DNA from: an uncultured Opitutia bacterium | GTDB taxonomy: Bacteria; Verrucomicrobiota; Verrucomicrobiia; Opitutales; UBA953 | Assembly (NCBI GenBank): GCA_903882335.1 | Contig: CAIRWP010000144.1 | Coordinates: 1-30,879, forward strand | DNA: 30,879 nucleotides | Direction of reading: 5' to 3' | Shown here: positions 1 through 8,267 of the stretch, piece by piece | How the letters are laid out: each line of letters starts with the position of its first letter | Numbering within the stretch: position 1 is the stretch's first letter | The notes under the pieces: model-generated | The model's database searches: none | What the model was told of the DNA's origin: nothing | The model's input: the letters and a program-made list of their open reading frames with translations, nothing else | Made by a program: the position numbers and the translations under genes

Positions 1-1262
1 AGCTGAAGTCCCCCGAGGTCAAGGCGAAGCAGGGCGGCAAGGTCTCCTTCGTCGACCTCACCTGCGTCGAGATCAAGGGCGGCACCCAGGTCGCGGTCAA
101 CGGCAACGGCTCGATCCGCATCCTCAACGACGCCGACCAGCCCGTCGAGGAGTACCGCATCGTGGCCGGTTCCGTCATCAACGTGAAGGACGGCAAGAAG
201 GTCGCCAAGGGCGAGCCGATCGCCGCGTGGGACCCGAACTTCACCCCGATCCTCGCCAACCATGACGGTAAGGTCCGCCTTGTCGACATGATCTCCGGCG
301 TGACCTTCACCGAGGAACGCGACGCCTCCAGCAACACGTTCTTCAAGTACGTCATCGAGTACTCGGACGAGCAGAACCCGCAGGTCCAGATCGTCGACGC
401 CGCCGGCAAGGAGCTCGGCGCGTTCACCATCCCCGCGGGTGCCCGTGTCGAGGTCGACGACGGCGACGTCGTCACCCGTGGCGCCGTCCTCGCCAAGATT
501 CCCCGCCAGGCCGCCAAGACCCAGGACATCACCGCCGGTCTGCCGCGCATCTCCGAGCTCTTCGAGGCCCGCCCGCCGAAGGACGCGGCCGAGATCGCCA
601 AGATCGACGGGACCGTCCGCTTCGAGCCCTCCATCCGCGGCAAGAAGCGCCTCATCATCGCCGACTCCATCGGCCGCGAAGAGGAGCACCTCATCCCGCA
701 CGGCAAGCACATCATCGTCGCCGCCGGCGAGAAGGTGAAGCAGGGCCAGGCCCTCACCGAAGGCGCCGTCGACCCGCACGACATCCTAGACATCCTGGGT
801 CAGTCCAAGGTGCAGGACTACCTCATCACCGAGATTCAGAAGGTCTACCGCTCGCAAGGCGTCGTGATTAACGACAAGCACATCGAGATCATCGTGGCCC
901 GCATGCTCCGCAAGGTGCGCGTGGCCGAGCCGGGCGACTCCGACCACCTCTGGGGAGAGCACGTCGACCGCACGCTGCTGGCCAATGCCAACCGCTCGAT
1001 CCACGAGCGCGGCGGCCAGATCGCCGAGTCCGAGCCAATCCTCCTTGGCATCACGAAGGCGTCCTTGGAGACGGAATCGTTCATCTCCGCGGCCTCCTTC
1101 CAGGAAACCACCCGCGTGCTGACCGACGCCGCTACCATGGCCAAGCGCGACTTGCTGACGGGCTTCAAGGAGAACGTGATCATGGGCCACCTGGTCCCGG
1201 CTGGCACGGGTCTTCCCGCCTACCGCAAGATCCGCGTCCTGCCCACGGTCCCGAAGGCCTGA
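1..1262 (+). CDS. rpoC: DNA-directed RNA polymerase subunit beta' (C-terminal part)
   Basis: This is the 3' end of the gene for the beta' subunit of RNA polymerase. It is open from the left edge, with codons in the frame starting at position 3, and ends in TGA at 1260-1262. About 419 residues are visible. The C-terminal clamp and trigger-loop part of the family is recognisable: LPRISELFEARPP, the segment VQDYLITEIQKVYRSQGV followed by NDKHIEIIVARML, and SFISAASFQETTRVL, ending GHLVPAGTGLPAYRKIRV. The methionine near 162 is internal and not a start. Transcription should stop at the strong hairpin just downstream, which separates this gene from the envelope block. In most bacteria rpoC follows rpoB, which would lie to the left. 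The identification is secure; only the N-terminal boundary is missing. Confidence 0.97.
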   Translation, partial: LKSPEVKAKQGGKVSFVDLTCVEIKGGTQVAVNGNGSIRILNDADQPVEEYRIVAGSVINVKDGKKVAKGEPIAAWDPNFTPILANHDGKVRLVDMISGVTFTEERDASSNTFFKYVIEYSDEQNPQVQIVDAAGKELGAFTIPAGARVEVDDGDVVTRGAVLAKIPRQAAKTQDITAGLPRISELFEARPPKDAAEIAKIDGTVRFEPSIRGKKRLIIADSIGREEEHLIPHGKHIIVAAGEKVKQGQALTEGAVDPHDILDILGQSKVQDYLITEIQKVYRSQGVVINDKHIEIIVARMLRKVRVAEPGDSDHLWGEHVDRTLLANANRSIHERGGQIAESEPILLGITKASLETESFISAASFQETTRVLTDAATMAKRDLLTGFKENVIMGHLVPAGTGLPAYRKIRVLPTVPKA

Positions 1263-1285
1263 AGAACCGAGGATCTACCCTGACC

Positions 1286-1316
1286 AAATCCCGCCGAAAG
1301 GCGGGATTTTTCTTTT
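1286..1316 (+). terminator. Rho-independent terminator of rpoC
   Basis: A perfect 10-bp stem (AAATCCCGCC at 1286-1295 and GGCGGGATTT at 1300-1309) closes on a GAAA tetraloop and runs into TTTTTCTTTT. It starts 24 nt after the rpoC stop codon. It is one of only two textbook intrinsic terminators in the window. Confidence 0.93.
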
Positions 1317-1340
1317 AACTGGGTGGAATGCCTTCCTTTT

Positions 1341-1394
1341 GGGGGTTGATAGGGGGTGGGGGATACCTAGTCTGCCCACAACCCCCCTCACCGT
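1341..1394 (+). promoter_or_regulatory. G-run/C-run leader before the beta-barrel gene
   Basis: Three runs of five G (1341-1345, 1352-1356, 1358-1362) are followed about 20 nt later by a run of six C (1382-1387) that ends 7 nt before the ATG at 1395. The G and C runs could pair in RNA, or the G runs could stack, either of which might mask the start. No convincing -35/-10 pair and no Shine-Dalgarno sequence is visible. The structure is seen in the sequence; a regulatory role is inference. Confidence 0.35.
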
Positions 1395-2726
1395 ATGACC
1401 TCGGTTCGTTTCCTTATTGCCGCCGCCTGCATGGCTGTCGGGTCTTCCCTCGGCGCCGCCAATCTCTTCCCGACCTCGCCGCTGATCCAGCTCGGCAATG
1501 ACACGGACATCTTCTTCGACTCCTCGTTCGCCCTCGATATCACGGACAACCTCTACACCACGGCCAACGCGGTTTCCGCCACGTCCTGGACGGTGACCCC
1601 CGGCTTAGCCTTGGAATACGGCAAGGACTCCGCTTTCGCGGTCAACTTTTCGGCCCGCCGTAACATCGTCCGCTACAACAAGGCATCCTTGGCCGACCTC
1701 GAGGACGACCGCGACGCCCTTTCCGCCAGCATCCGCGCCGATGATGGTGGCCCGCTCAGCCTGAGCCTAGACAGTTCCTACCGCATCACCGTCCGTAATG
1801 ACGACCTGGCCCAACAAGGCGTCGGCACCGTCATCCCGCTGGGCGCCAACCTGCTGCGCCAGTCCAACTACTCCCACGCCTTCGAGGCCAAGTACAAGCT
1901 CACCGAGAAGATCAACGTGACCTTAGGGTTCACCAACACCTATAACCATTACCTGAATCCGGTGAAGTACGAGGAGCAGGTGACCGACGCGGCTCCGCCG
2001 GTCGGTACTGGCAACAACGGCATCAAGACCTCCTATAACACCAACGGCCTGACGGAGCTGAACACCAAGGCGATTCCCCTCGAAGTCATCTACCAGGCCT
2101 TCGAGAAACTCTCCTTTGGCCTGCGCTACCAGCACGATATCACGGACTACTCCCCCGCGCCGTATTTTTCCCAGAACACCTCCACCGCCACCCCGGGGCT
2201 GATCACCACCCAGCGTCCCGCGGGGTCCTACCCGTTGCAGATGCGCAAGCATTTCTATGGCCTGACCGCCAAGGGCGACCCGACGGGGGCCGGTAAGCTC
2301 AACGTGACCGCACGGGCTGGCTATGCCACCTCTTCCGTGGATGGCGCGGCGAACGAACAGATCCCTTCCTTCTCGATCAACCTGCAGCACACCCTGACGG
2401 AAAAGGTCAACCACTCGCTGGCCTTGTCCCGCGACATCAACGCGAACAACACGGGCGGCCAGATCGACAGCAAGTCCTACACCTACACGGTGAACTTCAC
2501 CGCGGCCGAGGACCTTAGCTTCAATCTCGGGGCCACCAAGAGTGACGTCCTTGCCGGTCCGACCGTCGTCAACACCATGGTCTACAACCTAGGGGCCGAT
2601 TATAAATATAATCCCCACCTGAGCTTCACCTTGGCCTACAGTTCCACCGACTCGAAGCTCCCCGGCAACGCCGCGGCCAACTTCCAGGCCAACGCCCTGA
2701 CGATTTCAGGGGCTTTCCGCTACTAA
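1395..2726 (+). CDS. outer-membrane beta-barrel protein (putative, EPS-cluster associated)
   Basis: This 443-residue protein has a clear signal peptide: a charged start, a hydrophobic core to about residue 20, and a likely cut after SSLGA. The rest is alternating polar/aromatic beta-strand sequence with repeated segments such as LSLSLDSSYRITV, INVTLGFTNTYNHY and LSFTLAYSSTDS. It ends in GAFRY, a terminal aromatic residue as expected for a BAM-inserted porin-like barrel. I infer a 14-18-strand outer-membrane barrel similar to the putative beta-barrel porin proteins found beside exopolysaccharide export genes. A Wza-like and a Wzc-like gene follow on the same strand, so it may be the outer-membrane exit for the polymer. 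Its base composition is somewhat less GC-rich than its neighbours, which is common for barrel genes. No substrate can be assigned from sequence. Confidence 0.8.
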   Translation: MTSVRFLIAAACMAVGSSLGAANLFPTSPLIQLGNDTDIFFDSSFALDITDNLYTTANAVSATSWTVTPGLALEYGKDSAFAVNFSARRNIVRYNKASLADLEDDRDALSASIRADDGGPLSLSLDSSYRITVRNDDLAQQGVGTVIPLGANLLRQSNYSHAFEAKYKLTEKINVTLGFTNTYNHYLNPVKYEEQVTDAAPPVGTGNNGIKTSYNTNGLTELNTKAIPLEVIYQAFEKLSFGLRYQHDITDYSPAPYFSQNTSTATPGLITTQRPAGSYPLQMRKHFYGLTAKGDPTGAGKLNVTARAGYATSSVDGAANEQIPSFSINLQHTLTEKVNHSLALSRDINANNTGGQIDSKSYTYTVNFTAAEDLSFNLGATKSDVLAGPTVVNTMVYNLGADYKYNPHLSFTLAYSSTDSKLPGNAAANFQANALTISGAFRY

Positions 2727-2753
2727 GCGGCGCCGGGGCCTCGGTCGAACGCA

Positions 2754-2787
2754 GGGGCGGAGGGTCTCGTTGACCTCCCGCCCCTTT
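2754..2787 (+). terminator. hairpin between the barrel and export genes (terminator or attenuator)
   Basis: GGGGCGG-AGG at 2754-2763 pairs with CCTCCCGCCCC at 2774-2784 (one bulge, 10-nt loop), followed by only three T. It lies between the barrel stop codon at 2726 and the export-gene start at 2794. It could partially stop transcription or act as a leader element. The short T tract makes full termination doubtful. Confidence 0.45.
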
Positions 2788-2793
2788 CCGTTC

Positions 2794-3423
2794 ATGCTTT
2801 ACCCCATGCTCCTTAACCTCCGCGACCTTCTGCGGCTCGGCCTGGTCTGGGCCTGCCTGGTCGGCCCTGGCTTGCTGGCCGCCGAGCCGGCCGCCCCCCC
2901 CGCCGGGGAGCCGGCCCCGCTTCGCCCGAGCTACCGCCTGCGGGCGCGCGACACCATCCGCGTGGGCGTGATCAACGAGGCGGACACCTTGGTCGAGCGC
3001 CGGATCAACCCCGACGGCACGGTGGACATCCCCTTCCTCAAGGAGATCGTGAAGGTCGGCGGGCTCACGGTGAGCGAGGCCCAGGCCGTGCTCGAGAAAC
3101 TCTACCTCAGGTATTTCAAGCGGCCCCAGGTGGTCCTGAGCATCGTCACCTATGCGGAGCGCCGTATCTACGTGAACGGCTTCGTCGGCAAGCCCGGCTC
3201 GGTCCTCGTCCCGCCGGAGGAAACCCTGACGCTCGGCCGGGCCCTCTCGATGGCGGGGGGCATCCTCGCCCGCGGTAGCCGCACGGATGTCACCGTGACC
3301 CGTAGTCTGAACGGCGTCCCGACGCCGATCCAAAAGGACATGTCCAAGATCGACAAGGGGGAGGAGCCCGACTTCCCCCTCGAGGACGAGGACCAGATCT
3401 ACGTCCGCGACCGCACCTTCTGA
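2794..3423 (+). CDS. polysaccharide export protein, Wza-like (short form)
   Basis: This secreted or periplasmic protein belongs to the Poly_export/SLBB family, which forms or feeds the outer-membrane channel for exopolysaccharide. From ATG 2794 it has 209 residues; ATG 2806 in the same frame gives an equally good signal peptide (MLLNLRDLLRL... to GLLAAEP). The upstream in-frame TTG at 2770 is less likely. The Poly_export domain begins at SYRLRARDTIRVGV and includes RRINPDGTVDIPFL. An SLBB domain follows, with RRIYVNGFVGKPGSVLV and LGRALSMAGGI. It is much shorter than E. coli Wza (about 380 residues) and lacks the C-terminal amphipathic helix, so another protein, perhaps the upstream barrel, may form the pore. 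It sits 4 nt before the autokinase gene. There is a cysteine at VWAC in the signal region, but it is a poor lipobox. Confidence 0.88.
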   Translation: MLYPMLLNLRDLLRLGLVWACLVGPGLLAAEPAAPPAGEPAPLRPSYRLRARDTIRVGVINEADTLVERRINPDGTVDIPFLKEIVKVGGLTVSEAQAVLEKLYLRYFKRPQVVLSIVTYAERRIYVNGFVGKPGSVLVPPEETLTLGRALSMAGGILARGSRTDVTVTRSLNGVPTPIQKDMSKIDKGEEPDFPLEDEDQIYVRDRTF

Positions 3424-3427
3424 ACCC

Positions 3428-5677
3428 ATGGACATGCCTTCCCCCAAGCCCGGTCAACCCCCGGAGGACCCCTCGCGCGGACCGCGCGGCTACGGCTCCT
3501 ACGGCGGCTATGCGGGCTATGGCGCCGCGGGTTACGGCAACTACGGCGCCGCCGCCGGCGGGCCCGGCGGTAAAGGCGGACCTTTCGCCGCCTACCTCAC
3601 CATGCTCCGCGAGCGCTGGTGGTGGGTGCTCCTATCGGTCCTGGTCTTCGTGACCATCGCGGTGGTCTACACCTCGACGATCATCCCGGAATACCGCGCC
3701 GCCGGGCGGCTACGCGTCTACCGGCTCACGCCGACCATCGGCACCGGCAACTCCGGCGTCGACGAGACGCAGCGCATCGGCTCCAACGACGACTTCCTGA
3801 CCGCCATCGAATCCATGAAGAGCACGGCGGTGATCGAAGGGGTCTCCCGCCTGCTCACCCCGGCCGAGCGCAAACTTGTCCTCGAGCCCTACCAGCAGGG
3901 TAACCTCTTCACCGGCCCCCTGACCGAGCAGGAAGTCTTCGCCCGCCAGCGCGGGGTCAACCCGACCCGCCAGACCTTCGTGGTGAACGTCGACTTCACC
4001 CACCCCAACCGCGAGCTGGCTCGCCTCGTGGCGCAGCGTTTCTGCGATGTCATCCAGAAGTCCAGCGAGGACGAGCGCCTCACCATCACGCACCCGCTGG
4101 TCGAGAAGGCCCGCATCGAGATCGAATCCCTCGAGGACAAAATCCGCCGCCTCTACGAGAAGAAGAACGGTCTCGTGAAGTCGGGCGACCTGCTGGACAT
4201 CGCGGGCACCACCAACAGCATCGCCGCGCAGCGCTCCAAGCTCATCCAGGATCGCGAGGATTACCGCAAGCAGCTCGACGAGATCGGCATCGTGGTCGCC
4301 TTGGTCAAGCAGTACCGCGCCGCCGGCCGCGACCTCTCGGAGATCCCGCTCGTCCGGTCCGATGCCGACGTCGCCGCGGCCCGGTCCAAGTCGACCGACG
4401 CGCAGACCCGCGTGCGCGCGATGGAGGAGATTTACACGGACCTGCACCCCAAGATGATCGCCGAGCGGCAGGCGCTCGCCCAGCTGTCGGCCGAATTCCA
4501 GCGGGCGGTGAAGACCAAGGCGGACTCCCTCGCCGCGGCCCAGGTCGACCTCCGCGCCAAGCTGGACAACGCCGTCGAGATTCTCCGTCAAAAGGACGAG
4601 GCCATCAACCGCCTCCAGGCCGCCGCCGTCGAGCTCGAGAAGATCGACAAGGATATCCGCGCCAATGAGGAGTTCCTCGGCCGCATGAAGCTGAACTACG
4701 AGGAGGCCAAACTGCGCACCGCCACCTCCGGCATCAGCACCTCCATCCGCGTGATGGATAAGCCCTCCGTGTCCGACAAGCCGGTCAACAAGAGCTTCAG
4801 CGTCAACGCGCTTGCGGGGCTCGCCCTTGGGTTCTTCGCGGGTGTCGGCCTCGTCCTGCTGCTGGGCGCGCTCGACGACCGCCTGAAGTCCGTGCGCGAC
4901 CTCGAGGGCGGCCTGGGTATTCCGGTGCTCGGCACAGTGCCGAAGGTCGCCGAGACCGCCGGCCCGGACCGCGCCCTGCTCGCCCGGCAGGACAAGGACC
5001 GGCAGGCGACCGAGTCCGTCCGCGCCATCTACTCCGCGATGAAGATCAACCCGGCCTCGGCGGCCGGCCGCGTCTTCCTGGTGACTTCCACGCGCCCGGC
5101 CGAGGGCAAGACCTTCATCGCGACCAACCTCGCGCTGGCCTTCGCGCAGCATGCTGAGCGCGTCATCGTGGTCGACGCCGACCTGCGCCTGCCCAACGTG
5201 GGCCCGTCCCTCGGTTTCGCCGGCGACGGCGGGGTCAGCCGTTGGTTCAACGGGGAGATGACCTTGGATGAGGCTATCGTCAAGGACGTGGCTCCCGGGC
5301 TCGACGTCCTGCCCGTGGGCCTCAGTTGCCGCAACCCCACGCAGGTCATCAACAACCCGCGGTTCGCCGAGATGATTGACGAGCTGCGCCGACGTTACGA
5401 CCGCGTCTTCATCGATTCCCCGCCCATCGGGGCCGTCTCGGACGCGCTGCACCTCATCCCCAAGGTCGACGGCGTCGTCTACGTCGTCCGCTTCAACCTG
5501 GTGAGCGCCCGCAACGCCGCCGCCTGCCTGGCCCGCCTGCGCGACGCCGGCGCCCCGATGCTCTACGCCGTGCTCAACCAGATGTCGGTGCGCCTCGCGT
5601 CCGTCTACACGGACACCTACGACCCGTCCGCCGGCAAGTATTACGTCGGCGAGTCCGGCGCCGGCCCCAAGGCCTGA
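3428..5677 (+). CDS. polysaccharide biosynthesis tyrosine autokinase (Wzc/BY-kinase type)
   Basis: This 749-residue inner-membrane co-polymerase and tyrosine kinase should control chain length and export of the exopolysaccharide. In order it has a cytoplasmic Gly/Tyr-rich tail with six tyrosines (22, 25, 28, 31, 36, 39), a first membrane helix (WWWVLLSVLVFVTIAVVY, about residues 66-85), a Wzz-type periplasmic region with long coiled coils (about 215-420), and a second membrane helix (ALAGLALGFFAGVGLVLLLG, about 460-480). The C-terminal BY-kinase domain follows, with Walker A RPAEGKT (K561), Walker A' VVDADLRLP (D583, D585) and Walker B VFIDSPP (D663). The C-terminus carries four tyrosines, the usual autophosphorylation cluster. 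The start is ATG 3428, with a second ATG two codons on. It follows the Wza-like gene by 4 nt and precedes the M48 gene by 10 nt, so these three probably form an operon. The Tyr/Gly N-terminal tail is unusual for the family as I know it. Confidence 0.93.
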   Translation: MDMPSPKPGQPPEDPSRGPRGYGSYGGYAGYGAAGYGNYGAAAGGPGGKGGPFAAYLTMLRERWWWVLLSVLVFVTIAVVYTSTIIPEYRAAGRLRVYRLTPTIGTGNSGVDETQRIGSNDDFLTAIESMKSTAVIEGVSRLLTPAERKLVLEPYQQGNLFTGPLTEQEVFARQRGVNPTRQTFVVNVDFTHPNRELARLVAQRFCDVIQKSSEDERLTITHPLVEKARIEIESLEDKIRRLYEKKNGLVKSGDLLDIAGTTNSIAAQRSKLIQDREDYRKQLDEIGIVVALVKQYRAAGRDLSEIPLVRSDADVAAARSKSTDAQTRVRAMEEIYTDLHPKMIAERQALAQLSAEFQRAVKTKADSLAAAQVDLRAKLDNAVEILRQKDEAINRLQAAAVELEKIDKDIRANEEFLGRMKLNYEEAKLRTATSGISTSIRVMDKPSVSDKPVNKSFSVNALAGLALGFFAGVGLVLLLGALDDRLKSVRDLEGGLGIPVLGTVPKVAETAGPDRALLARQDKDRQATESVRAIYSAMKINPASAAGRVFLVTSTRPAEGKTFIATNLALAFAQHAERVIVVDADLRLPNVGPSLGFAGDGGVSRWFNGEMTLDEAIVKDVAPGLDVLPVGLSCRNPTQVINNPRFAEMIDELRRRYDRVFIDSPPIGAVSDALHLIPKVDGVVYVVRFNLVSARNAAACLARLRDAGAPMLYAVLNQMSVRLASVYTDTYDPSAGKYYVGESGAGPKA

Positions 5678-5687
5678 GTTTCCCGTC

Positions 5688-6458
5688 ATGCGTCTCCCTC
5701 TCCTCCTGCTCCTCGCGGCGGCCTTCAGCGGCTGCCAGACCGCCCCGGTCACCGGCCGGGCGCAGTTCATCCTCGTCGATGAGGCCGAGGTCGCCTCGCT
5801 GTCGGCCGGCGAGTTCGTGAAGATGAAGAAACTGCCGAACGACCCGCGGCTGGCGAAGATCCGCGAGATCGGCCTCAAGATCGTCGCGGCCGCGCGGCGC
5901 GACGACCGCAACGGCGTGCTCCCGCCGGCGTCGCGCTGGGAGTTCGCCATCATCGACGACCGGTCCCCGAACGCCTTCGCCATGCCCGGCGGCAAGATCG
6001 GTTTCAACGCCGGCATGTTCGCCTACACTCCCACCGACGACGACATCGCGGTGATCCTCGGTCACGAGGTCGCGCACGTCATCTGCCAGCACGGCGCCGA
6101 GCGCGTCTCGCAGCAGCTGGGCGTCGCCGCGGCGGTCGCCATCACCGACGAGGCCACGAAGAAGAAGGACGCCCAGACGCGCCAGGCCTGGGTCGCCGCC
6201 ATCGGTCTGGGCGCGCAGCTCGGCGTCTTGTTGCCTTACAGCCGCGACCACGAGTCTGAGTCCGACCGCGTCGGCCTGCGCTTCATGGCCCGCGCCGGCT
6301 ACGATCCCGAGAAGGCCCCGGGCTTCTGGGAACGGTTCGCCAAGATCGGCGGCTCCCGCCCGCCGGAATTCCTGTCGACCCACCCCGCGGACGCCACCCG
6401 TATCCGGCAGCTACGGGGCTGGATGGCCGAGGCCAAGGCGCAACGCCCCAAGGGCTGA
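5688..6458 (+). CDS. M48-family metallopeptidase, lipoprotein (LoiP/BepA-like)
   Basis: This is a zinc peptidase of 256 residues anchored as a lipoprotein. The signal ends in FSGC, a good lipobox with Cys16. The active-site motif HEVAH is at residues 126-130, and the third zinc ligand is expected at E189 in HESESD, fitting the family ExxxD pattern. The motif PNAFAMPGGKIGF is also typical of M48 peptidases in outer-membrane quality control. It lies 10 nt after the autokinase gene and is probably cotranscribed, so it may service the export channel or barrel. Related enzymes (LoiP, YcaL, BepA) degrade misassembled outer-membrane proteins. The C-terminal TPR domain of BepA is absent. Its stop codon is 3 nt from the sppA stop on the other strand. 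Confidence 0.9.
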   Translation: MRLPLLLLLAAAFSGCQTAPVTGRAQFILVDEAEVASLSAGEFVKMKKLPNDPRLAKIREIGLKIVAAARRDDRNGVLPPASRWEFAIIDDRSPNAFAMPGGKIGFNAGMFAYTPTDDDIAVILGHEVAHVICQHGAERVSQQLGVAAAVAITDEATKKKDAQTRQAWVAAIGLGAQLGVLLPYSRDHESESDRVGLRFMARAGYDPEKAPGFWERFAKIGGSRPPEFLSTHPADATRIRQLRGWMAEAKAQRPKG

Positions 6459-6461
6459 CGC

Positions 6462-8267
6462 TCAGCGTCGCTCCAGACGCAGCGGGCAGGTCAGGTAGAT
6501 ACCCTTCGGGTCGTTCAGGGTCCGGATCGCCCGTAAGGTCTCGGCGTGCGTCCGCAGGAAGAGCACCGCGGGGTCGCTCGGCGCCGCGCGGGTGAAGAGC
6601 GGGCGGTCCTCCCGGCCGTCGGAGAGCAGCTGCTGCAGCAGCGACTCCTCGCCCTCATGCAGGGCGGGGACCTGGACCAGCTGGGCGTCCTTCAGTTCCG
6701 CCAGCGACTGGGCGAGGGCGATGGCCTCGCGGAGGCCGCCGAACTTGTCGACCAGGTTGCGCTCGCGGGCATCGGTCCCCAGCCAGACGCGGCCTTGGGC
6801 GAGCTCATGCACGCCGTCGCGCTCCAGCTTGCGGCCCTCGGCGACGACCTTGAGGAAGTCCTCGTAGACCTCGTCCACCATAGACTGGATCAGCGCGAGT
6901 TCGTCGGCGGCGGCGGCCCGGTGGGCTTGGCCGAGGTCGGCGTAGCGGTTGGTCTTCACCCCGTCGTGCCCGAGGTGGAACTTCTTGGCGAGCTCCTCGT
7001 AGTTGAACTGCAGGCCGAAGACGCCGATGGAGCCGGTGATGGTGGCCGGGTCGGCCATGATCACGCTCCCGCGCGCGGCGATGTAGTAGCCGCCGCTGGC
7101 CGCGAGGTCGCCCATGGAGACGACGACGGGCAGGCCTTTCTTGCGGAGCAGGGCGACCTCGCGCGCGATCAGGTCGCTGGCGAAGGCGGAGCCGCCCGGG
7201 CTGTTCACCCGCAGCACCACGGCCTTCACGCGGGCGTCGGCCCGGAGGCGCCGCAGTTCGAAGGCCAGGCGGTCGCCGCCGACCTCGTCGGGGCCGCCCC
7301 AGCCGTCGACGATCTCGCCTTCGGCGTAGACCACCGCGACCTTGTCGGCGCCGCGGGGCAGCTGGACCTTGTCGGCGTAGCGCGCCAGCGACACCTGGCG
7401 GAAGGACGTCTCGCTGTCGTCGACCGCCGCCCCCGCCTTGAGCACTTTCTCGATGAATTCGTCGCGCTGCTGCAAGGTGTCCACCAGCTTGAGCGCCAGG
7501 GCCTTCTTCGCGGGGAAGATGCCGCCGGCGTCGGCCGCGCGGTTGAGCGCGGCGTTGGTGAGCTTACGGGATTGGGCGATCTGGCCCACGACCCGGCTCC
7601 ACACGCCCTGCACCAGCCGGGTGGACTGCTCGCGGGACGGCTCGCTCATGCGGTCGCCGAGGAAGGGCTCCACCGCCGACTTGTATTTGCCGACCTTAGT
7701 GACCTGCACCCCGATCCCGAGCGTCCGCAGCGTTTCGCCGAAATAGAGGTTGCTCGCGGCGAGGCCCTTGAGCTCGAGTTCGCCGGCGGGGTGCATCGCG
7801 ATCTGGTCGGCGACGCTCGCGAGGTAGTATTCGCCCTGGCTGCCGTTCTCGATCCAGGCGAAGACCGGCTTGCCGCTCTCCTTGCGGAACTCGGCGATGG
7901 CTTGGCGGAGCTCGCCCAGCTGGACGACGCCGGCTTCGATCTCGCCGGCGATCACGACGCCCAGGATGTTCCGGTCCTTGGCGGCCAGCTCGAGCGCGGC
8001 GAGCGCCCGGTAGAGGTCCACCGTTGGGCGGGGGTCGTCGCCGAGCAGCGCGCCCAGGCCCGCTTTGCCGTGCGCGGGGGTGTCGTTCACCACGAGTCCG
8101 TGGCCGACGACGAGTAGGGTGCCGGGCCGGACGGTCACGGTCGGTGCGCCGCCGCCCGAGGCGCTCAGCCCGGCGACGATGAGCACCAGCAGCAGGAAGG
8201 CGCAGAGGGCGCCCGCGAGGAAGGTGCCGAGCACCGAGGCGAGGAGGGATTTGAGGAATTCTTTCAT
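6462..8267 (-). CDS. sppA: signal peptide peptidase SppA, long (67K-type) form
   Basis: This membrane-bound serine protease degrades cleaved signal peptides. At 601 residues it matches the long tandem-domain form of E. coli rather than the short Bacillus form. An N-terminal membrane anchor (FLAGALCAFLLLVLIVAGL, about residues 16-34) follows the start MKEFLKSLL. The catalytic lysine is K196 in GKYKSAVEPF and the nucleophile is S391 in LAASGGYY, the expected split of the dyad between the two halves. The reading frame stays open far upstream to 8987, but the start at 8267 is supported because upstream residues look like noise and overlap the divergent gene at 8388. It converges with the M48 gene. 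The 120-nt divergent spacer upstream must hold its promoter. No Shine-Dalgarno sequence is visible before the start, which follows a CCCC. Confidence 0.95.
   Translation of the reverse strand: MKEFLKSLLASVLGTFLAGALCAFLLLVLIVAGLSASGGGAPTVTVRPGTLLVVGHGLVVNDTPAHGKAGLGALLGDDPRPTVDLYRALAALELAAKDRNILGVVIAGEIEAGVVQLGELRQAIAEFRKESGKPVFAWIENGSQGEYYLASVADQIAMHPAGELELKGLAASNLYFGETLRTLGIGVQVTKVGKYKSAVEPFLGDRMSEPSREQSTRLVQGVWSRVVGQIAQSRKLTNAALNRAADAGGIFPAKKALALKLVDTLQQRDEFIEKVLKAGAAVDDSETSFRQVSLARYADKVQLPRGADKVAVVYAEGEIVDGWGGPDEVGGDRLAFELRRLRADARVKAVVLRVNSPGGSAFASDLIAREVALLRKKGLPVVVSMGDLAASGGYYIAARGSVIMADPATITGSIGVFGLQFNYEELAKKFHLGHDGVKTNRYADLGQAHRAAAADELALIQSMVDEVYEDFLKVVAEGRKLERDGVHELAQGRVWLGTDARERNLVDKFGGLREAIALAQSLAELKDAQLVQVPALHEGEESLLQQLLSDGREDRPLFTRAAPSDPAVLFLRTHAETLRAIRTLNDPKGIYLTCPLRLERR

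Noticed and set aside
2601..2612. TATAAA/TATAAT sequence inside the barrel gene as an internal promoter for the export genes
   Set aside because: It encodes a normal beta-strand (DYKYNPH), and no -35 box lies at the right distance.
3710..6016. A 768-codon open frame antisense to the autokinase and peptidase genes
   Set aside because: It is a third-position GC artefact: low-complexity Gly/Arg/Asp/Val composition, no domain, and it covers two well-supported genes.
6546..8117. A 523-codon open frame antisense to sppA
   Set aside because: The opposite strand has both SppA catalytic residues in correct context; this frame is a shadow with biased composition.
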